DNA from: Pantoea septica
GTDB taxonomy: Bacteria > Pseudomonadota > Gammaproteobacteria > Enterobacterales > Enterobacteriaceae
Assembly: GCF_002095575.1 (NCBI RefSeq)
Contig: NZ_MLJJ01000001.1
Location: 1-64,000 of the forward strand
Reading direction: 5' to 3'
Length of the DNA: 64,000 nucleotides
Notes under the pieces: model-generated
The model's database searches: none
Told to the model about the DNA's origin: nothing
What the model saw: only the letters and a program-made list of their open reading frames with translations
Translations under genes and position numbers: made by a program
Shown here: positions 8,529 through 18,567 of the stretch, one piece after another
Position numbering within the stretch: position 1 is the first letter of the stretch
How the letters are laid out: the number at the start of each line of letters is the position of its first letter

Positions 8529-8942
8529 ATGCTCGACAAACTGGATGCTGCGCTGCAGTTCGGCACTGAAGCTCTCAATCTGCGTGCTCAACGTCAGGAG
8601 ATCCTGGCGTCAAATATTGCCAACGCCGATACCCCTGGCTATCAGGCGCGGGATATCGACTTTGCCAGCGAGCTCAGTCGGGTAATGAAAAACGGGCGCG
8701 CCGAAGGCAGCGGCATGTCGCTGAAAGTCACCTCGCCACGCCATATCGAAGCGCAGGTCAACTCGGCGGCGTCGGCCAACCTGCTCTATCGCATTCCCGA
8801 TCAGCCTGCAGCGGACGGCAACACCGTCGATATGGACCGCGAGCGTACGCAGTTCGCGGACAACAGTCTGAAGTACCAGACCGACCTCACCCTCATCAGC
8901 AGCCAGATCAAGGGCATGATGAGCGTGTTACAGGGGCAATAA
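8529..8942 (+). CDS. flgB: Flagellar proximal rod protein FlgB
   Basis: Rod subunit of 137 aa, exported by the flagellar type III apparatus. The start is the ATG at 8529 ([12 protein letters not shown]) just after GGAGGAAGC, not the longer frame from 8406. The N-terminal flagellar rod motif appears as [19 protein letters not shown], and the C-terminal helix ([19 protein letters not shown]) pairs with it in the rod coiled coil. First gene of flgBCDEFGHIJ; flgC starts 2 nt after its stop. Confidence 0.96.
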   Translation: MLDKLDAALQFGTEALNLRAQRQEILASNIANADTPGYQARDIDFASELSRVMKNGRAEGSGMSLKVTSPRHIEAQVNSAASANLLYRIPDQPAADGNTVDMDRERTQFADNSLKYQTDLTLISSQIKGMMSVLQGQ

Positions 8943-8944
8943 AC

Positions 8945-9349
8945 ATGGCATTGCTGAATATTTTTGACATTGCCGGTTCAGCGATGACCGCGCAATCCCA
9001 GCGACTCAACGTCAGCGCCAGCAACCTGGCGAACGCCGACAGCGTCACCGGCCCCGACGGCAAGCCTTACGTGGCGAAGCAGGTGGTGTTCCAGACCGAT
9101 GCGGCGCCCGGCGCGGCGACCGGCGGCGTCAAAGTGGCGCAGGTGCTGGACGATCCCTCTCCGGCGAAGCTGGTGTACGACCCAGGCAATCCGCTGGCGG
9201 ATGACAAGGGCTACGTGAAGATGCCGAACGTGGACGTGGTGGCCGAAAGCGTCAACACCATGTCGGCGTCGCGCAGCTACCAGGCCAACGTCGAGGTGCT
9301 GAACACCGTGAAATCAATGATGATGAAAACCCTGACCATGGGTTCCTAA
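8945..9349 (+). CDS. flgC: Flagellar proximal rod protein FlgC
   Basis: Rod subunit of 134 aa. It has the [19 protein letters not shown] variant of the rod motif near residue 26 and the conserved C-terminal helix ([20 protein letters not shown]). It follows flgB with a 2-nt gap and precedes flgD by 12 nt. Confidence 0.96.
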   Translation: MALLNIFDIAGSAMTAQSQRLNVSASNLANADSVTGPDGKPYVAKQVVFQTDAAPGAATGGVKVAQVLDDPSPAKLVYDPGNPLADDKGYVKMPNVDVVAESVNTMSASRSYQANVEVLNTVKSMMMKTLTMGS

Positions 9350-9361
9350 CGGAGAAACGAC

Positions 9362-10033
9362 ATGGGCATCGCAGTAGGCGTCAACGAGAAACTGGACCCC
9401 ACGGTCCTCAGCTCATCCAGCAGCGGCACCAGCAACAGCGCGCAGGATCTGCAGAACCAGTTTCTGACCATGCTGGTTACGCAGTTGCAGAATCAGGATC
9501 CCACTAATCCGATGGACAACAGCCAGCTCACCACGCAGCTGGCGCAGATCAACACCCTGAGCGGCATTGAAAAACTCAATACTACGCTGGGTTCGATCTC
9601 CGGCCAGATCAGCACCAGCCAGTCGCTGCAGAGTTCGACGCTGATCGGCCACGGCGTCATGGTAAACGGCACGCAGGTGCTGGTCGGCAAAGGCACCACC
9701 ACGCCGTTTGGCGTCGAGCTGGCTACCGCGTCGACCGCCACCACCGCCACGGTGAAAGACGCCGGCGGCAACGTGGTGCGCACCATCGATCTGGGGGCGC
9801 TCTCGGCCGGCGTGCATACCTTCTCGTGGGACGGCACCCTGGCGGACAGCTCCACCGCGCCGGACGGCAAATATACGGTTTCAATCGCCGCCAGCAATGG
9901 CAGCACGCAACTGGTGGCCCAGCCGCTCAACTACGCCTACATCAACGGCGTCTCGACGGCAAATAACACCACCAAACTGGATCTCGGCACCATGGGCTCC
10001 GCAACCCTTGATGAAGTACGTCAGATTCTCTGA
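9362..10033 (+). CDS. flgD: Hook-capping protein FlgD
   Basis: Scaffold of 223 aa that caps the growing hook and directs FlgE assembly, and is discarded later. The conserved N-terminal block QNQFLTMLVTQLQNQDPTNP is followed by the Tudor/Ig-like domain (residues about 85-200, with the PDGKYTVSIAAS strand motif). GGAGAAACGAC precedes the ATG. Confidence 0.96.
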   Translation: MGIAVGVNEKLDPTVLSSSSSGTSNSAQDLQNQFLTMLVTQLQNQDPTNPMDNSQLTTQLAQINTLSGIEKLNTTLGSISGQISTSQSLQSSTLIGHGVMVNGTQVLVGKGTTTPFGVELATASTATTATVKDAGGNVVRTIDLGALSAGVHTFSWDGTLADSSTAPDGKYTVSIAASNGSTQLVAQPLNYAYINGVSTANNTTKLDLGTMGSATLDEVRQIL

Positions 10034-10059
10034 TTCATCTCTAAACAGGAGAAATAAAC

Positions 10060-11277
10060 ATGTCATTTTCCCAAGCGGTGAGCGGCCTGGGCGCTGCCTC
10101 CAGCAACCTGGACGTTATCGGCAACAACATCGCCAACTCCGCGACGGCGGGCTTTAAGTCCAGCACCATCGCCTTCGCCGATATGTTCGCCGGTTCCAAC
10201 GTCGGCCTCGGCACCAAGGTGGCGGCGGTGATCCAGAACTTTAACGACGGCGCCACCACCACCACCAGCCGCGGACTCGACGTCGCGCTGAGCGGCAACG
10301 GCTTCTTTCGTATGGCGGACGCCAGCGGCGCGGTTTACTACTCGCGCAACGGCCAGCTGACGCTGGATGAGAACCGCAACCTGGTGAACACGCAGGGGCT
10401 TAAAGTCACCGGCTATCCGGTAAGCGGTACGCCGCCGACGGTGCAGACGGGTGCCAACCCGGTCGCGCTGAGCATTCCAACCACGCAGATGTCGGCGCGC
10501 GCCACCACCACCGCGACCCAGGTGGCGAACCTCAACTCCACCGACGCCATTCCGACCGTAACGCCGTTCAACGCCAGCGACGTCGGCAGCTACAACGCGA
10601 AAAGCACCATGACGGTCTATGACTCTCAAGGTAACGACCACAACCTCGACATGTATTACGTCAAAACCGCCGACAACAACTGGACGGTGCACGCGATTGA
10701 CTCCACCACCGGCACCAGCGCAGGGACTTTCACCGCGGCGTTCGACGCGAGCGGCAACCTGACTGGCCTTAACGGCGGCACGGCGTCAACCGTCAACCTG
10801 ACCATCAACGGTTCTAACGGCGCGGCGGCGGGTCAGGTCTTTTCGCTGAGCATGCTGGGCAGCCTGCAGCAGAACACCGGCACCACCACCTTCGGCAACC
10901 CGGCGCAGGACGGCTACGCGCCGGGCGATCTGACCAGCTACGCGATTAACGACGACGGCACCATTACCGGCAGCTACTCCAACAAAAAGACCCAGCTGCT
11001 GGGCCAGATCGTGCTGGCCAGCTTCTCTAACCCGGAAGGGTTGCAGTCGCAGGGCGACAACGTCTGGTCCGCTACCAGCTCCTCTGGTCAGGCGGCGATC
11101 GGTCTGGCGAACACCGGCACCTACGGTTCGCTGACCTCCGGCGCGCTGGAAGCGTCGAACGTCGATATGAGCAAAGAGCTGGTGAACATGATCGTGGCGC
11201 AGCGCAACTATCAGGCGAACGCCCAGACCATCAAAACTCAGGACCAGATTCTCAACACCCTGGTTAACTTGCGTTAA
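10060..11277 (+). CDS. flgE: Flagellar hook protein FlgE
   Basis: Forms the universal joint between rod and filament. It has 405 aa, close to the enterobacterial norm. The rod/hook N-terminal motif is NNIANSATAGFKSSTIAFAD, the surface-exposed D1/D2 region lies in the middle, and the C-terminal helix NMIVAQRNYQANAQTIKTQ closes the coiled-coil core. AGGAG precedes the start by 8 nt. The middle region is Thr/Asn/Gly-rich, as usual for exported axial proteins. Confidence 0.97.
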   Translation: MSFSQAVSGLGAASSNLDVIGNNIANSATAGFKSSTIAFADMFAGSNVGLGTKVAAVIQNFNDGATTTTSRGLDVALSGNGFFRMADASGAVYYSRNGQLTLDENRNLVNTQGLKVTGYPVSGTPPTVQTGANPVALSIPTTQMSARATTTATQVANLNSTDAIPTVTPFNASDVGSYNAKSTMTVYDSQGNDHNLDMYYVKTADNNWTVHAIDSTTGTSAGTFTAAFDASGNLTGLNGGTASTVNLTINGSNGAAAGQVFSLSMLGSLQQNTGTTTFGNPAQDGYAPGDLTSYAINDDGTITGSYSNKKTQLLGQIVLASFSNPEGLQSQGDNVWSATSSSGQAAIGLANTGTYGSLTSGALEASNVDMSKELVNMIVAQRNYQANAQTIKTQDQILNTLVNLR

Positions 11278-11297
11278 TTCACTAACGGGATTGCTTT

Positions 11298-12056
11298 ATG
11301 GATCACGCGATATATACCGCAATGGGCGCGGCCAGCCAGACGCTGGATCAGCAGGCCGTCACGGCCAGCAACCTCGCCAACGCCTCAACGCCGGGCTTTC
11401 GCGCGCAGCTCAATGCGCTGCGCGCGGTGCCGGTCAGCGGCTGGTCGCTGCCGACGCGCACCCTGGTCGCCGCCTCGACGCCCGGCGCCGATATGAGCCA
11501 GGGCGCAATGGACAATACCGGACGCACGCTGGACGTGGCGATGGGGCAGGACGGCTGGCTGGCGGTGCGCACCGCTGACGGCAGCGAAGCCTATACCCGC
11601 AACGGCAATATGCAGATCAGCTCGACCGGCATTCTGACCGTCCAGGGCAATCCCGTCATGGGCGATGGCGGCCCTATCGCGGTGCCGCAGGGCGCCGAGC
11701 TGACCATCGCGGCGGACGGCACCATCACCTCGCGCAACGCGGGCGATGCGCCAAACGCCACGGTGCAGATCGGCCGTCTGAAGCTGGTGAAAGCCACCGG
11801 CAAAGAGATGCAGCGCGGCGACGACGGCATGTTCCGTCCGAACCAGCAGACCCAGGCGACGCGCGGCGCGGCGCTGGCCGCCGACGCCACGGTGCAGGTG
11901 ATGCCGGGCGTGCTGGAGGGCAGCAACGTCAAGCCGGTAGAGACCATGGTCGATATGATCGCCAACGCCCGACGTTTCGAGATGCAGATGAAAGTCATCA
12001 CCAACGTCGACGAAAACGAACAAAAAGCCAACCAGCTGCTGAACATGAGCAGCTAA
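11298..12056 (+). CDS. flgF: Flagellar distal rod protein FlgF
   Basis: Rod subunit of 252 aa. It carries the ASNLANASTPGFRAQ rod motif near residue 25 and the FlgE/F/G C-terminal helix (DMIANARRFEMQMKVITNVD). The start MDHAIYTAMGAASQTLDQQA matches E. coli FlgF. It lies 20 nt after flgE and 15 nt before flgG. Confidence 0.96.
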   Translation: MDHAIYTAMGAASQTLDQQAVTASNLANASTPGFRAQLNALRAVPVSGWSLPTRTLVAASTPGADMSQGAMDNTGRTLDVAMGQDGWLAVRTADGSEAYTRNGNMQISSTGILTVQGNPVMGDGGPIAVPQGAELTIAADGTITSRNAGDAPNATVQIGRLKLVKATGKEMQRGDDGMFRPNQQTQATRGAALAADATVQVMPGVLEGSNVKPVETMVDMIANARRFEMQMKVITNVDENEQKANQLLNMSS

Positions 12057-12071
12057 GGCAGAGGAAAACAG

Positions 12072-12854
12072 ATGATTCGTTCCTTATGGATCGCCAAAAC
12101 CGGTCTTGACGCCCAGCAAACCAATATGGACGTCATCTCCAACAACCTGGCGAACGTCAGCACCAACGGCTTTAAACGTTCGCGCGCGGTGTTTGAAGAT
12201 TTGATGTACCAGACCCTGCGTCAGCCGGGCACCCAGTCTTCCGAACAGACTACGCTGCCGTCGGGCCTGCAGATCGGTACCGGCGTGCGTCCGGTCACCA
12301 CCGAGCGCCTGCATACCCAGGGCAACCTGTCGCAGACCAGCAACTCCAAAGATGTGGCGATCAACGGCCAGGGTTATTTTGAAGTGCAGCTGCCGGACGG
12401 CACTTCCGCCTACACCCGCGACGGCTCGTTCCAGGTGGACCAGAACGGTCAGCTGGTCAACAACGCCGGCTATCCGGTGCAGCCGGGCATCACGATCCCG
12501 GCCAACGCCACCAGCATCACCATCTCGCGCGACGGCGTGGTGAGCGTGACGCAGCAGGGCCAGACCAATCCGGCGCAGGTCGGACAGCTCACTATCAGCA
12601 CCTTTATTAACGATGCCGGTCTCGACAGCATGGGCGAAAACCTCTACCAGGAAACCCAGGCATCAGGCGCGCCGACCCAGAGCACGCCGGGCCAGAACGG
12701 CGCGGGCCTGCTCTACCAGGGCTATGTGGAAACCTCTAACGTCAACGTGGCGGAAGAGCTGGTCACCATGATCCAGACGCAGCGCGCCTATGAAATCAAC
12801 AGCAAGGCGATCAGCACCTCCGATCAAATGCTGCAGAAGTTAACGCAGATTTAA
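12072..12854 (+). CDS. flgG: Flagellar distal rod protein FlgG
   Basis: Main distal rod subunit, 260 aa as in E. coli. The motif [20 protein letters not shown] is near residue 22, and the C-terminus [20 protein letters not shown] is the conserved rod helix. Start [20 protein letters not shown], with AGAGGAAAAC upstream. Confidence 0.97.
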   Translation: MIRSLWIAKTGLDAQQTNMDVISNNLANVSTNGFKRSRAVFEDLMYQTLRQPGTQSSEQTTLPSGLQIGTGVRPVTTERLHTQGNLSQTSNSKDVAINGQGYFEVQLPDGTSAYTRDGSFQVDQNGQLVNNAGYPVQPGITIPANATSITISRDGVVSVTQQGQTNPAQVGQLTISTFINDAGLDSMGENLYQETQASGAPTQSTPGQNGAGLLYQGYVETSNVNVAEELVTMIQTQRAYEINSKAISTSDQMLQKLTQI

Positions 12855-12917
12855 TTTCGGTTATCAGGGCCAGCGCTGGCTGGCCTGAAGTCAACACATC
12901 TATAAGGTCGTGACTCC

Positions 12918-13628
12918 GTGGCGAAGCAACTGAACATAAAGCCTGGACATTGGTTGGTGGCGACAATGCTGCTGACCCTTAACGGTTGTGCGTTAGTGCC
13001 GCGCACGCCGCTGGTGGAAGGGGCAACGACGGCGCAGCCGCTGCCTTCCGCGCCGCCGGTGGTCAACGGCTCTATTTTTCAGGGCGTCGCGCCGCTCAAC
13101 TACGGCTACCAGCCGCTGTTTGAGGATCGCCGCCCGCGCAATATCGGCGATACGCTCACTATCGTCCTGCAGGAAAACGTCAGCGCCAGCAAGAGCTCTT
13201 CAGCCAACGCGACGCGCGACGGCAGCGCCAGCTTCGGCCTCGACGCTATTCCGACCGGCCTGAACGGCCTGGTGGGCGCAGACGGCTCGAAGGCCAATGT
13301 GGGCGCCAACGGCAAAAACGATTTCGCTGGCAAAGGCGGCGCAACCGCCAACAACACCTTCACCGGCACCATTACCGTCACCGTGAATCAGGTTCTGTCG
13401 AACGGCAACCTGCGCGTGGTCGGCGAGAAGCAGATCGAGATCAACCAGGGCACCGAGTTTATTCGCTTCTCCGGCGTCGTGAACCCGCGCACCATCAGCG
13501 CCAGCAACTCGGTACTGTCGACGGCGGTGGCCGACGCCCGCATCGAATATGTCGGCAATGGATATATTAATGAAGCGCAGACCATGGGCTGGTTCCAGCG
13601 TTTCTTCCTGAACATCTCGCCGATGTAA
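12918..13628 (+). CDS. flgH: Flagellar L-ring lipoprotein FlgH
   Basis: Outer-membrane ring around the rod, 236 aa. It starts with GTG at 12918 (AAGG about 10 nt upstream). The lipoprotein signal ends at LTLNG-C, so Cys25 should be lipidated and held in the outer membrane. Conserved blocks [20 protein letters not shown] and [16 protein letters not shown] are present. Between them lies a Gly/Asn-rich insert that differs from E. coli. Confidence 0.95.
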   Translation: MAKQLNIKPGHWLVATMLLTLNGCALVPRTPLVEGATTAQPLPSAPPVVNGSIFQGVAPLNYGYQPLFEDRRPRNIGDTLTIVLQENVSASKSSSANATRDGSASFGLDAIPTGLNGLVGADGSKANVGANGKNDFAGKGGATANNTFTGTITVTVNQVLSNGNLRVVGEKQIEINQGTEFIRFSGVVNPRTISASNSVLSTAVADARIEYVGNGYINEAQTMGWFQRFFLNISPM

Positions 13629-13638
13629 TGAGGTCATG

Positions 13639-14748
13639 ATGAAAAGTGTGAAAAGTTTACTGCTCGGCCTGAGCCTGACGCTCGGCCTCTGCCTGAGCGC
13701 CCACGCGGATCGCATTCGCGATCTGGCCAGCGTGCAGGGCGTGCGCGACAACCAGCTGATCGGCTACGGCCTGGTCGTGGGCCTCGACGGCACCGGCGAC
13801 CAGACCACCCAGACGCCGTTTACCACGCAAACCGTCAGCAACATGCTCTCCCAGCTCGGCATTACCGTGCCGCAGGGCACCAACATGCAGCTGAAAAACG
13901 TCGCGGCGGTCATGGTGACGGCGCAGCTGCCTGCCTTCGCCCGTCAGGGGCAGACCATCGACGTCGTGGTCTCCTCGCTGGGCAATGCCAAAAGCCTGCG
14001 CGGCGGCACCCTGGTGATGACGCCGATGAAAGGCGTCGACAATCAGGTCTACGCGCTGGCGCAGGGCAACATTCTGGTCGGCGGCGCGGGCGCGTCGGCA
14101 GGCGGCAGCAGCGTGCAGGTCAACCAGCTTAACGGCGGCCGCATCACCGGCGGCGCCACCGTCGAGCGCGAACTGCAAAGCAACTTCGGCAGCCAGAACA
14201 CCCTCAACCTGCAGCTGAACAATGAAGATTTCTCGATGGCGCAGCGTATCGCCGACGCCATCAACGGACGCGGCGGCTACGGCCAGGCGACGGCGCTTGA
14301 CGCCCGCACCGTACAGGTGCGCGTTTCGCCGAACAACAGCTCTCAGGTGCGCCTGCTGGCGGAGATCCTCAACATCGACGTCTCGATTCCGATTGAAGAC
14401 GCCAAAGTGATCATCAACTCGCGCACCGGGTCGGTGGTGATGAACCGCGAAGTGACGCTGAGCACCTGTGCGGTGGCGCAGGGCAACCTGTCGGTCACGG
14501 TCAACCAGTCGCAGAACGTCAGCCAGCCGAATACGCCGTTTGGCGGCGGCCAGACGGTGGTGACGCCGCAGACGCAGATCGATCTGCGCCAGAGCGGCGG
14601 CGCGCTGCAGCGCGTCAGCGCCAGCGCCAACCTGAACAACGTGGTGCGAGCGCTCAACGCCTTAGGCGCCTCGCCGATCGAGCTGATGTCGATTCTGCAA
14701 TCGATGGAGAGCGCGGGCTGCCTGCGCGCCAAACTGGAAATTATCTGA
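13639..14748 (+). CDS. flgI: Flagellar P-ring protein FlgI
   Basis: Periplasmic ring subunit of 369 aa, assembled with FlgA help. Two ATGs are in tandem (13636, 13639); the second is preferred because it lies 5 nt after GAGG. The Sec signal peptide ends SAHA|DRIRD. The first mature stretch ([20 protein letters not shown]) and the C-terminus ([10 protein letters not shown]) match E. coli FlgI closely. The two conserved cysteines (STCAVAQ and AGCLR) can form the known structural disulfide. Confidence 0.96.
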   Translation: MKSVKSLLLGLSLTLGLCLSAHADRIRDLASVQGVRDNQLIGYGLVVGLDGTGDQTTQTPFTTQTVSNMLSQLGITVPQGTNMQLKNVAAVMVTAQLPAFARQGQTIDVVVSSLGNAKSLRGGTLVMTPMKGVDNQVYALAQGNILVGGAGASAGGSSVQVNQLNGGRITGGATVERELQSNFGSQNTLNLQLNNEDFSMAQRIADAINGRGGYGQATALDARTVQVRVSPNNSSQVRLLAEILNIDVSIPIEDAKVIINSRTGSVVMNREVTLSTCAVAQGNLSVTVNQSQNVSQPNTPFGGGQTVVTPQTQIDLRQSGGALQRVSASANLNNVVRALNALGASPIELMSILQSMESAGCLRAKLEII

Positions 14749-14750
14749 CG

Positions 14751-15689
14751 ATGGATACGCAATCGCTGATGAAAGCGGCTTTTGACAGCCGCTCGCTGAA
14801 CGACCTGAAGCGCGAAGCCAGTACCGATCCGAAAGGCAAGGCGCTGCAGGTGGCGAAGCAGGTCGAGGGAATGTTTGTGCAGATGATGATGAAGAGCATG
14901 CGCGAAGCGCTGCCGCAGGACGGCATCTTCAGCAACGAATCGACCAAAATGTTTACCTCGATGTACGATCAGCAGATTGCGCAGGAGATCGGCAAGCGCG
15001 GTCTGGGCATGGCCGACCTTATCGTCAGGCAGATGCAGCCGGCGCAGGAGCCCGACGAGCGCGCCGGTACCGTGCCGATGCCGCTCGACGACAGCTTTAT
15101 CTACAGCGCGGCGGCCTCCAGCCAGCTGGAGCAGATGGTGCGCAAGGCGGTGCCGCGCCTGCCGGTCTCGCCGACCAACCTGCCTGCCGACAGCAGCGAA
15201 TTTATCGCCCAGCTGGCGCAGCCTGCGCAGGCCGCCAGCGCCGAAAGCGGCATTCCGCACCACCTGATTCTGGCGCAGGCGGCGCTGGAGTCGGGCTGGG
15301 GCCAGCGCCAGATCCTGACCCGCGACGGCAAGCCGAGCTACAACGTCTTCGGCATCAAGGCGAGCGGCAACTGGAAGGGCGAAACCACCGATATCATGAC
15401 CACGGAGTATGACCAGGGCGAGGCGAAGAAGGTGCGCGCCAGCTTCCGCGTCTACCACTCCTATTTCGAAGCGCTAAACGATTACGTCAAACTCCTCTCG
15501 AACAACCCGCGCTACGCCGCCGTCACCAGCGCGCAGACCGCCGAGCAGGGCGCGCATGCGCTGCAGGCCGCCGGTTACGCCACCGACCCAAAATATGCGC
15601 AGAAGCTGGTGGGAATGATCCAGCAATTCAAAAACATGGGCGAGAAAGTGGTGAAGGCGTACAGCAAAGATTTAAACGATCTCTTCTAG
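14751..15689 (+). CDS. flgJ: Rod cap and peptidoglycan hydrolase FlgJ
   Basis: Two-domain protein of 312 aa: an N-terminal rod-scaffolding half (GMFVQMMMKSMREALPQDGI) and a C-terminal GH73 glucosaminidase half that opens the wall for the rod. The catalytic glutamate is in the motif ILAQAALESGWGQRQI, and the YNVFGIKASGNWKG block follows. The ATG lies 2 nt after the flgI stop, indicating translational coupling. It is the last gene of the class 2 flgB operon; the flgK sigma-28 promoter begins just 11 nt past its stop. Confidence 0.96.
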   Translation: MDTQSLMKAAFDSRSLNDLKREASTDPKGKALQVAKQVEGMFVQMMMKSMREALPQDGIFSNESTKMFTSMYDQQIAQEIGKRGLGMADLIVRQMQPAQEPDERAGTVPMPLDDSFIYSAAASSQLEQMVRKAVPRLPVSPTNLPADSSEFIAQLAQPAQAASAESGIPHHLILAQAALESGWGQRQILTRDGKPSYNVFGIKASGNWKGETTDIMTTEYDQGEAKKVRASFRVYHSYFEALNDYVKLLSNNPRYAAVTSAQTAEQGAHALQAAGYATDPKYAQKLVGMIQQFKNMGEKVVKAYSKDLNDLF

Positions 15690-15699
15690 CGGCCCAGCC

Positions 15700-15726
15700 T
15701 CAAGTTTCACTCAGGCGCGCCGATAA
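15700..15726 (+). promoter_or_regulatory. Sigma-28 (FliA) promoter of flgKL
   Basis: TCAAGTTT, 11-nt spacer, GCCGATAA: an exact -10 and a 7-of-8 -35 match to the FliA consensus. It lies between flgJ and flgK, 85 nt before the flgK start, as in E. coli. Confidence 0.92.
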
Positions 15727-15810
15727 TATCAGCAGATGCCAGACGCGTTTTCGCGCACGGGCGAGCATTGATGAGTGCGAGCCCGCTTAACGGGAAAGAA
15801 AGGAACCGAA

Positions 15811-17451
15811 ATGTCCAGCATAATAAACTCTGCGATGAGTGGGCTGAGCGCCGCACAGGCGGCGCTCAGCACCACCAGCAACAACATCACCAACTATACG
15901 GTCGCAGGCTACTCGCGGCAGACGATTCTGCTGTCTCAGGCGAACAGCACCCTGCAGGGCAGCAGCTATTACGGCAACGGCGTGAACGTTACCGGCGTGC
16001 AGCGCGAGTATGATGAGTTCATCACAGCCCAGCTGCGCAGCTCCAGCGCCACCTACAGCGCGGCCAATACCCAGTACTCGCAAATCTCCAACATCGACGA
16101 TCTGCTTTCAACCTCAACGACCAGTCTCTCGACGTCGATTCAGGGCTTCTTTACCAACCTGCAGAACGTGGTGAGCAACGCGAACGATCCCTCTGCGCGT
16201 CAGTCGATGCTGAGCAACGCTCAGGGGCTGGTGAACCAGTTCCAGACCACCGCGCAGTATCTGACCAATATGCAGAGCAGCGTCAATACCGATGTTGCCT
16301 CAAACATTGACCAGATCAACACCTTTACCAGCCAGATCGCCGATCTCAACAAGCAGATCGGCAAGCTGAGCACCGCAAGCGGCGCGCAGCCGAACGATCT
16401 GCTGGATCAGCGCGATCAGCTGGTCAATAACCTGAATAATATCGTCGGCGTCAGCGTCTCTAAGCAGGACGGCAACTATATCGTCTCCATGGGCAGCGTA
16501 ACGCTGGTCAACGGCAACAAATCCACCAGCCTGGTCGCGATGCCCTCCAGCAGCGATCCGACGCGTACCGCTGTCGGCTATGTGGATAACAGCGCCGGCA
16601 ACGTCGAGATTGCTGAAAAGAACATCAGCACCGGCTCGCTGGGCGGCCTGCTGGCTTTCCGCTCGCAGGACCTGGACAGCGCGCAAAACCAGCTCGGCCA
16701 GCTGGCAGCCGCCTTTACCACCAGCTTCAACGCGGTGCATAAGCAGGGCTACGACAGCAACGGCGATCAGGGCACGGACTTTTTCACCATCGGCAGCCCA
16801 ACGGTGCAGAGCAACAGTAAAAACAGCTCCGCCACGACCGTGACGGCGAGCTGGACCGATACCAGCGCGCTGAAAGCTTCTAACTATACCGTCAGCTATG
16901 ACGGCGCGAACTGGAACGTCACGCGCGCGTCCGACAATGTGAAAATTACCGCCACCGCCGGCACCGACGCCTCGGGCAACGCCACGCTGAGCTTCGACGG
17001 CGTGCAGCTGACCGTGAACGGCACGCCGAACGCGCAGGACAGCTTCCTGGTGAAGCCGGTGCAGAACGTCATCAGCGGCATGTCGGTCGCCATTACCAAG
17101 GAGTCGCAGATCGCTGCGGCGGGCGCGACGGGCGGCGAGAGCGACAACCGCAACGCCCAGAAGCTGCTGGCGCTGCAGGATGCGAAGCTGGTAAACGGCA
17201 ACGCGACGCTGTCGCAGGCTTACGCCAGCATCGTCAGCACCGTCGGCAACAAAACCAGCACGCTGGAAACCGCCAGCACCACGCAGAAAAACGTCGTGAC
17301 GCAGCTGACCGATCGCCAGCAGTCGGTCTCTGGCGTCAACCTCGATGAAGAGTACGCCAACCTGACCAAGTATCAGCAGTACTACATGGCGAACGCGCAG
17401 GTGCTGCAAACCGCCAGCTCGATTTTCGACGCGCTGCTCAATATCCGCTAA
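15811..17451 (+). CDS. flgK: Hook-filament junction protein FlgK (HAP1)
   Basis: First junction protein between hook and filament, 546 aa. The start is the ATG at 15811 (MSSIINSAMSGLSAAQAALS) after AAAGGAACCG; the frame itself stays open from 15775. The rod-type motif TSNNITNYTVAGYSRQTIL is near residue 26 and the C-terminal helix (YQQYYMANAQVLQTASSIFD) closes the core. Exported with FlgN as chaperone. Confidence 0.96.
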   Translation: MSSIINSAMSGLSAAQAALSTTSNNITNYTVAGYSRQTILLSQANSTLQGSSYYGNGVNVTGVQREYDEFITAQLRSSSATYSAANTQYSQISNIDDLLSTSTTSLSTSIQGFFTNLQNVVSNANDPSARQSMLSNAQGLVNQFQTTAQYLTNMQSSVNTDVASNIDQINTFTSQIADLNKQIGKLSTASGAQPNDLLDQRDQLVNNLNNIVGVSVSKQDGNYIVSMGSVTLVNGNKSTSLVAMPSSSDPTRTAVGYVDNSAGNVEIAEKNISTGSLGGLLAFRSQDLDSAQNQLGQLAAAFTTSFNAVHKQGYDSNGDQGTDFFTIGSPTVQSNSKNSSATTVTASWTDTSALKASNYTVSYDGANWNVTRASDNVKITATAGTDASGNATLSFDGVQLTVNGTPNAQDSFLVKPVQNVISGMSVAITKESQIAAAGATGGESDNRNAQKLLALQDAKLVNGNATLSQAYASIVSTVGNKTSTLETASTTQKNVVTQLTDRQQSVSGVNLDEEYANLTKYQQYYMANAQVLQTASSIFDALLNIR

Positions 17452-17462
17452 GGAAAAGAACT

Positions 17463-18428
17463 ATGCGACTCAGTACCAATATGATTTTCAACCAGCAGGT
17501 GCGCGGCATCAGCGATTCGCAAGCCTCCTGGCTGAAAGTGGGCGAGCAGCTCTCCAGCGGCCGCCGCGTCAACAATCCCTCTGACGATCCTATCGCCGCG
17601 TCGCGCTCGGTGGTGCTGGCGCAGACTCAGGCACAGAGCAGCCAGTACTCACTGGCGCGCACCTTTGCGACTCAGGGATTGTCGATGGAAGAGAACACGC
17701 TCACCGGCGTGACCAGCACCATCCAGGATGCGCAGACGCTGATCGTAAACGGCTCGACCGGCACGCTGAGCGACGACGACCGTGGCTCTATCGCCACCCA
17801 GCTGGAGGGCCTGCGCTCGCAGCTGCTGAACCTGGCGAACAGCAAAGATGGCAACGGCCGCTATATTTTCGCCGGCTATAAAACCGACAGCGCGCCTTTC
17901 GTCGATAACGGCAGCGGCGCGGTCACCTATGCAGGCGGCAGCGACGCCATTACGCAGAAGGTTGATACCAGTCGCACCATGACCGTGGGGCACACCGGCG
18001 ACGACATCTTTATGTCGATCACCGGCAACGCCAAAAAAGAGCCGGACGGCAGCGCCAGCGAAACCAATATCTTCAATATGCTCGACAGCGCCATCGCCGC
18101 GCTGAAGACGCCGCTGGCGGACGCCGACGACGCCGCTAAAAAGACGTTTCAGGATGCGATGGATAAAACTAACCGCGGCCTTGGCAACGCGCTGAACAAT
18201 GTTCTGACCGTGCGCTCCGAGATCGGCACTCAGCTCTCTGAACTGAGCACGCTGGATGGGCAGGGCGGCAACCGCGACGTTATCCTGAGCAGCGAAATGA
18301 GCGACCTGGTCGACACCGACTATACCTCGGCGATTTCCAGCTATACCATGCAGCAGACGGCGCTTCAGGCCTCCTATAAAACCTTTACCGACATGTCCAA
18401 GATGTCGCTGTTCCAGCTCAACGCCTGA
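17463..18428 (+). CDS. flgL: Hook-filament junction protein FlgL (HAP3)
   Basis: Second junction protein, 321 aa, flagellin-like fold. The N-terminal flagellin signature MRLSTNMIFNQQ and GRRVNNPSDDPIAASRSVVL are clear, and the C-terminus (AISSYTMQQTALQASYKTFT) gives the matching helix. Lies 11 nt after flgK; followed by two hairpins. Confidence 0.96.
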   Translation: MRLSTNMIFNQQVRGISDSQASWLKVGEQLSSGRRVNNPSDDPIAASRSVVLAQTQAQSSQYSLARTFATQGLSMEENTLTGVTSTIQDAQTLIVNGSTGTLSDDDRGSIATQLEGLRSQLLNLANSKDGNGRYIFAGYKTDSAPFVDNGSGAVTYAGGSDAITQKVDTSRTMTVGHTGDDIFMSITGNAKKEPDGSASETNIFNMLDSAIAALKTPLADADDAAKKTFQDAMDKTNRGLGNALNNVLTVRSEIGTQLSELSTLDGQGGNRDVILSSEMSDLVDTDYTSAISSYTMQQTALQASYKTFTDMSKMSLFQLNA

Positions 18429-18441
18429 CAAAACCTGATTC

Positions 18442-18508
18442 GAGCATGCCTGAACCGGACATGCTCATTTTTGTCCCACGACCCTGACCGGCATCGTGGG
18501 ATTTTTTT
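18442..18508 (+). terminator. Double terminator after flgL
   Basis: Two hairpins in series: GAGCATG / CATGCTC (18442-18466) then ATTTTT, and CCCACGA / TCGTGGG (18475-18500) then ATTTTTTT. Together they should end flgKL transcripts before the convergent rne. Confidence 0.85.
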
Positions 18509-18521
18509 ATCCTTAGGAAAT

Positions 18522-18549
18522 AAAAAACCCCGGCAAGCCGGGGTTTTTT
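18522..18549. terminator. Bidirectional terminator between flgL and rne
   Basis: A6, CCCCGGC-AA-GCCGGGG, T6. It is symmetrical, so it can end rne (minus) as well as any read-through from flgL. Confidence 0.9.
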
Positions 18550-18567
18550 GTAGGTCGCGTCAGGTGA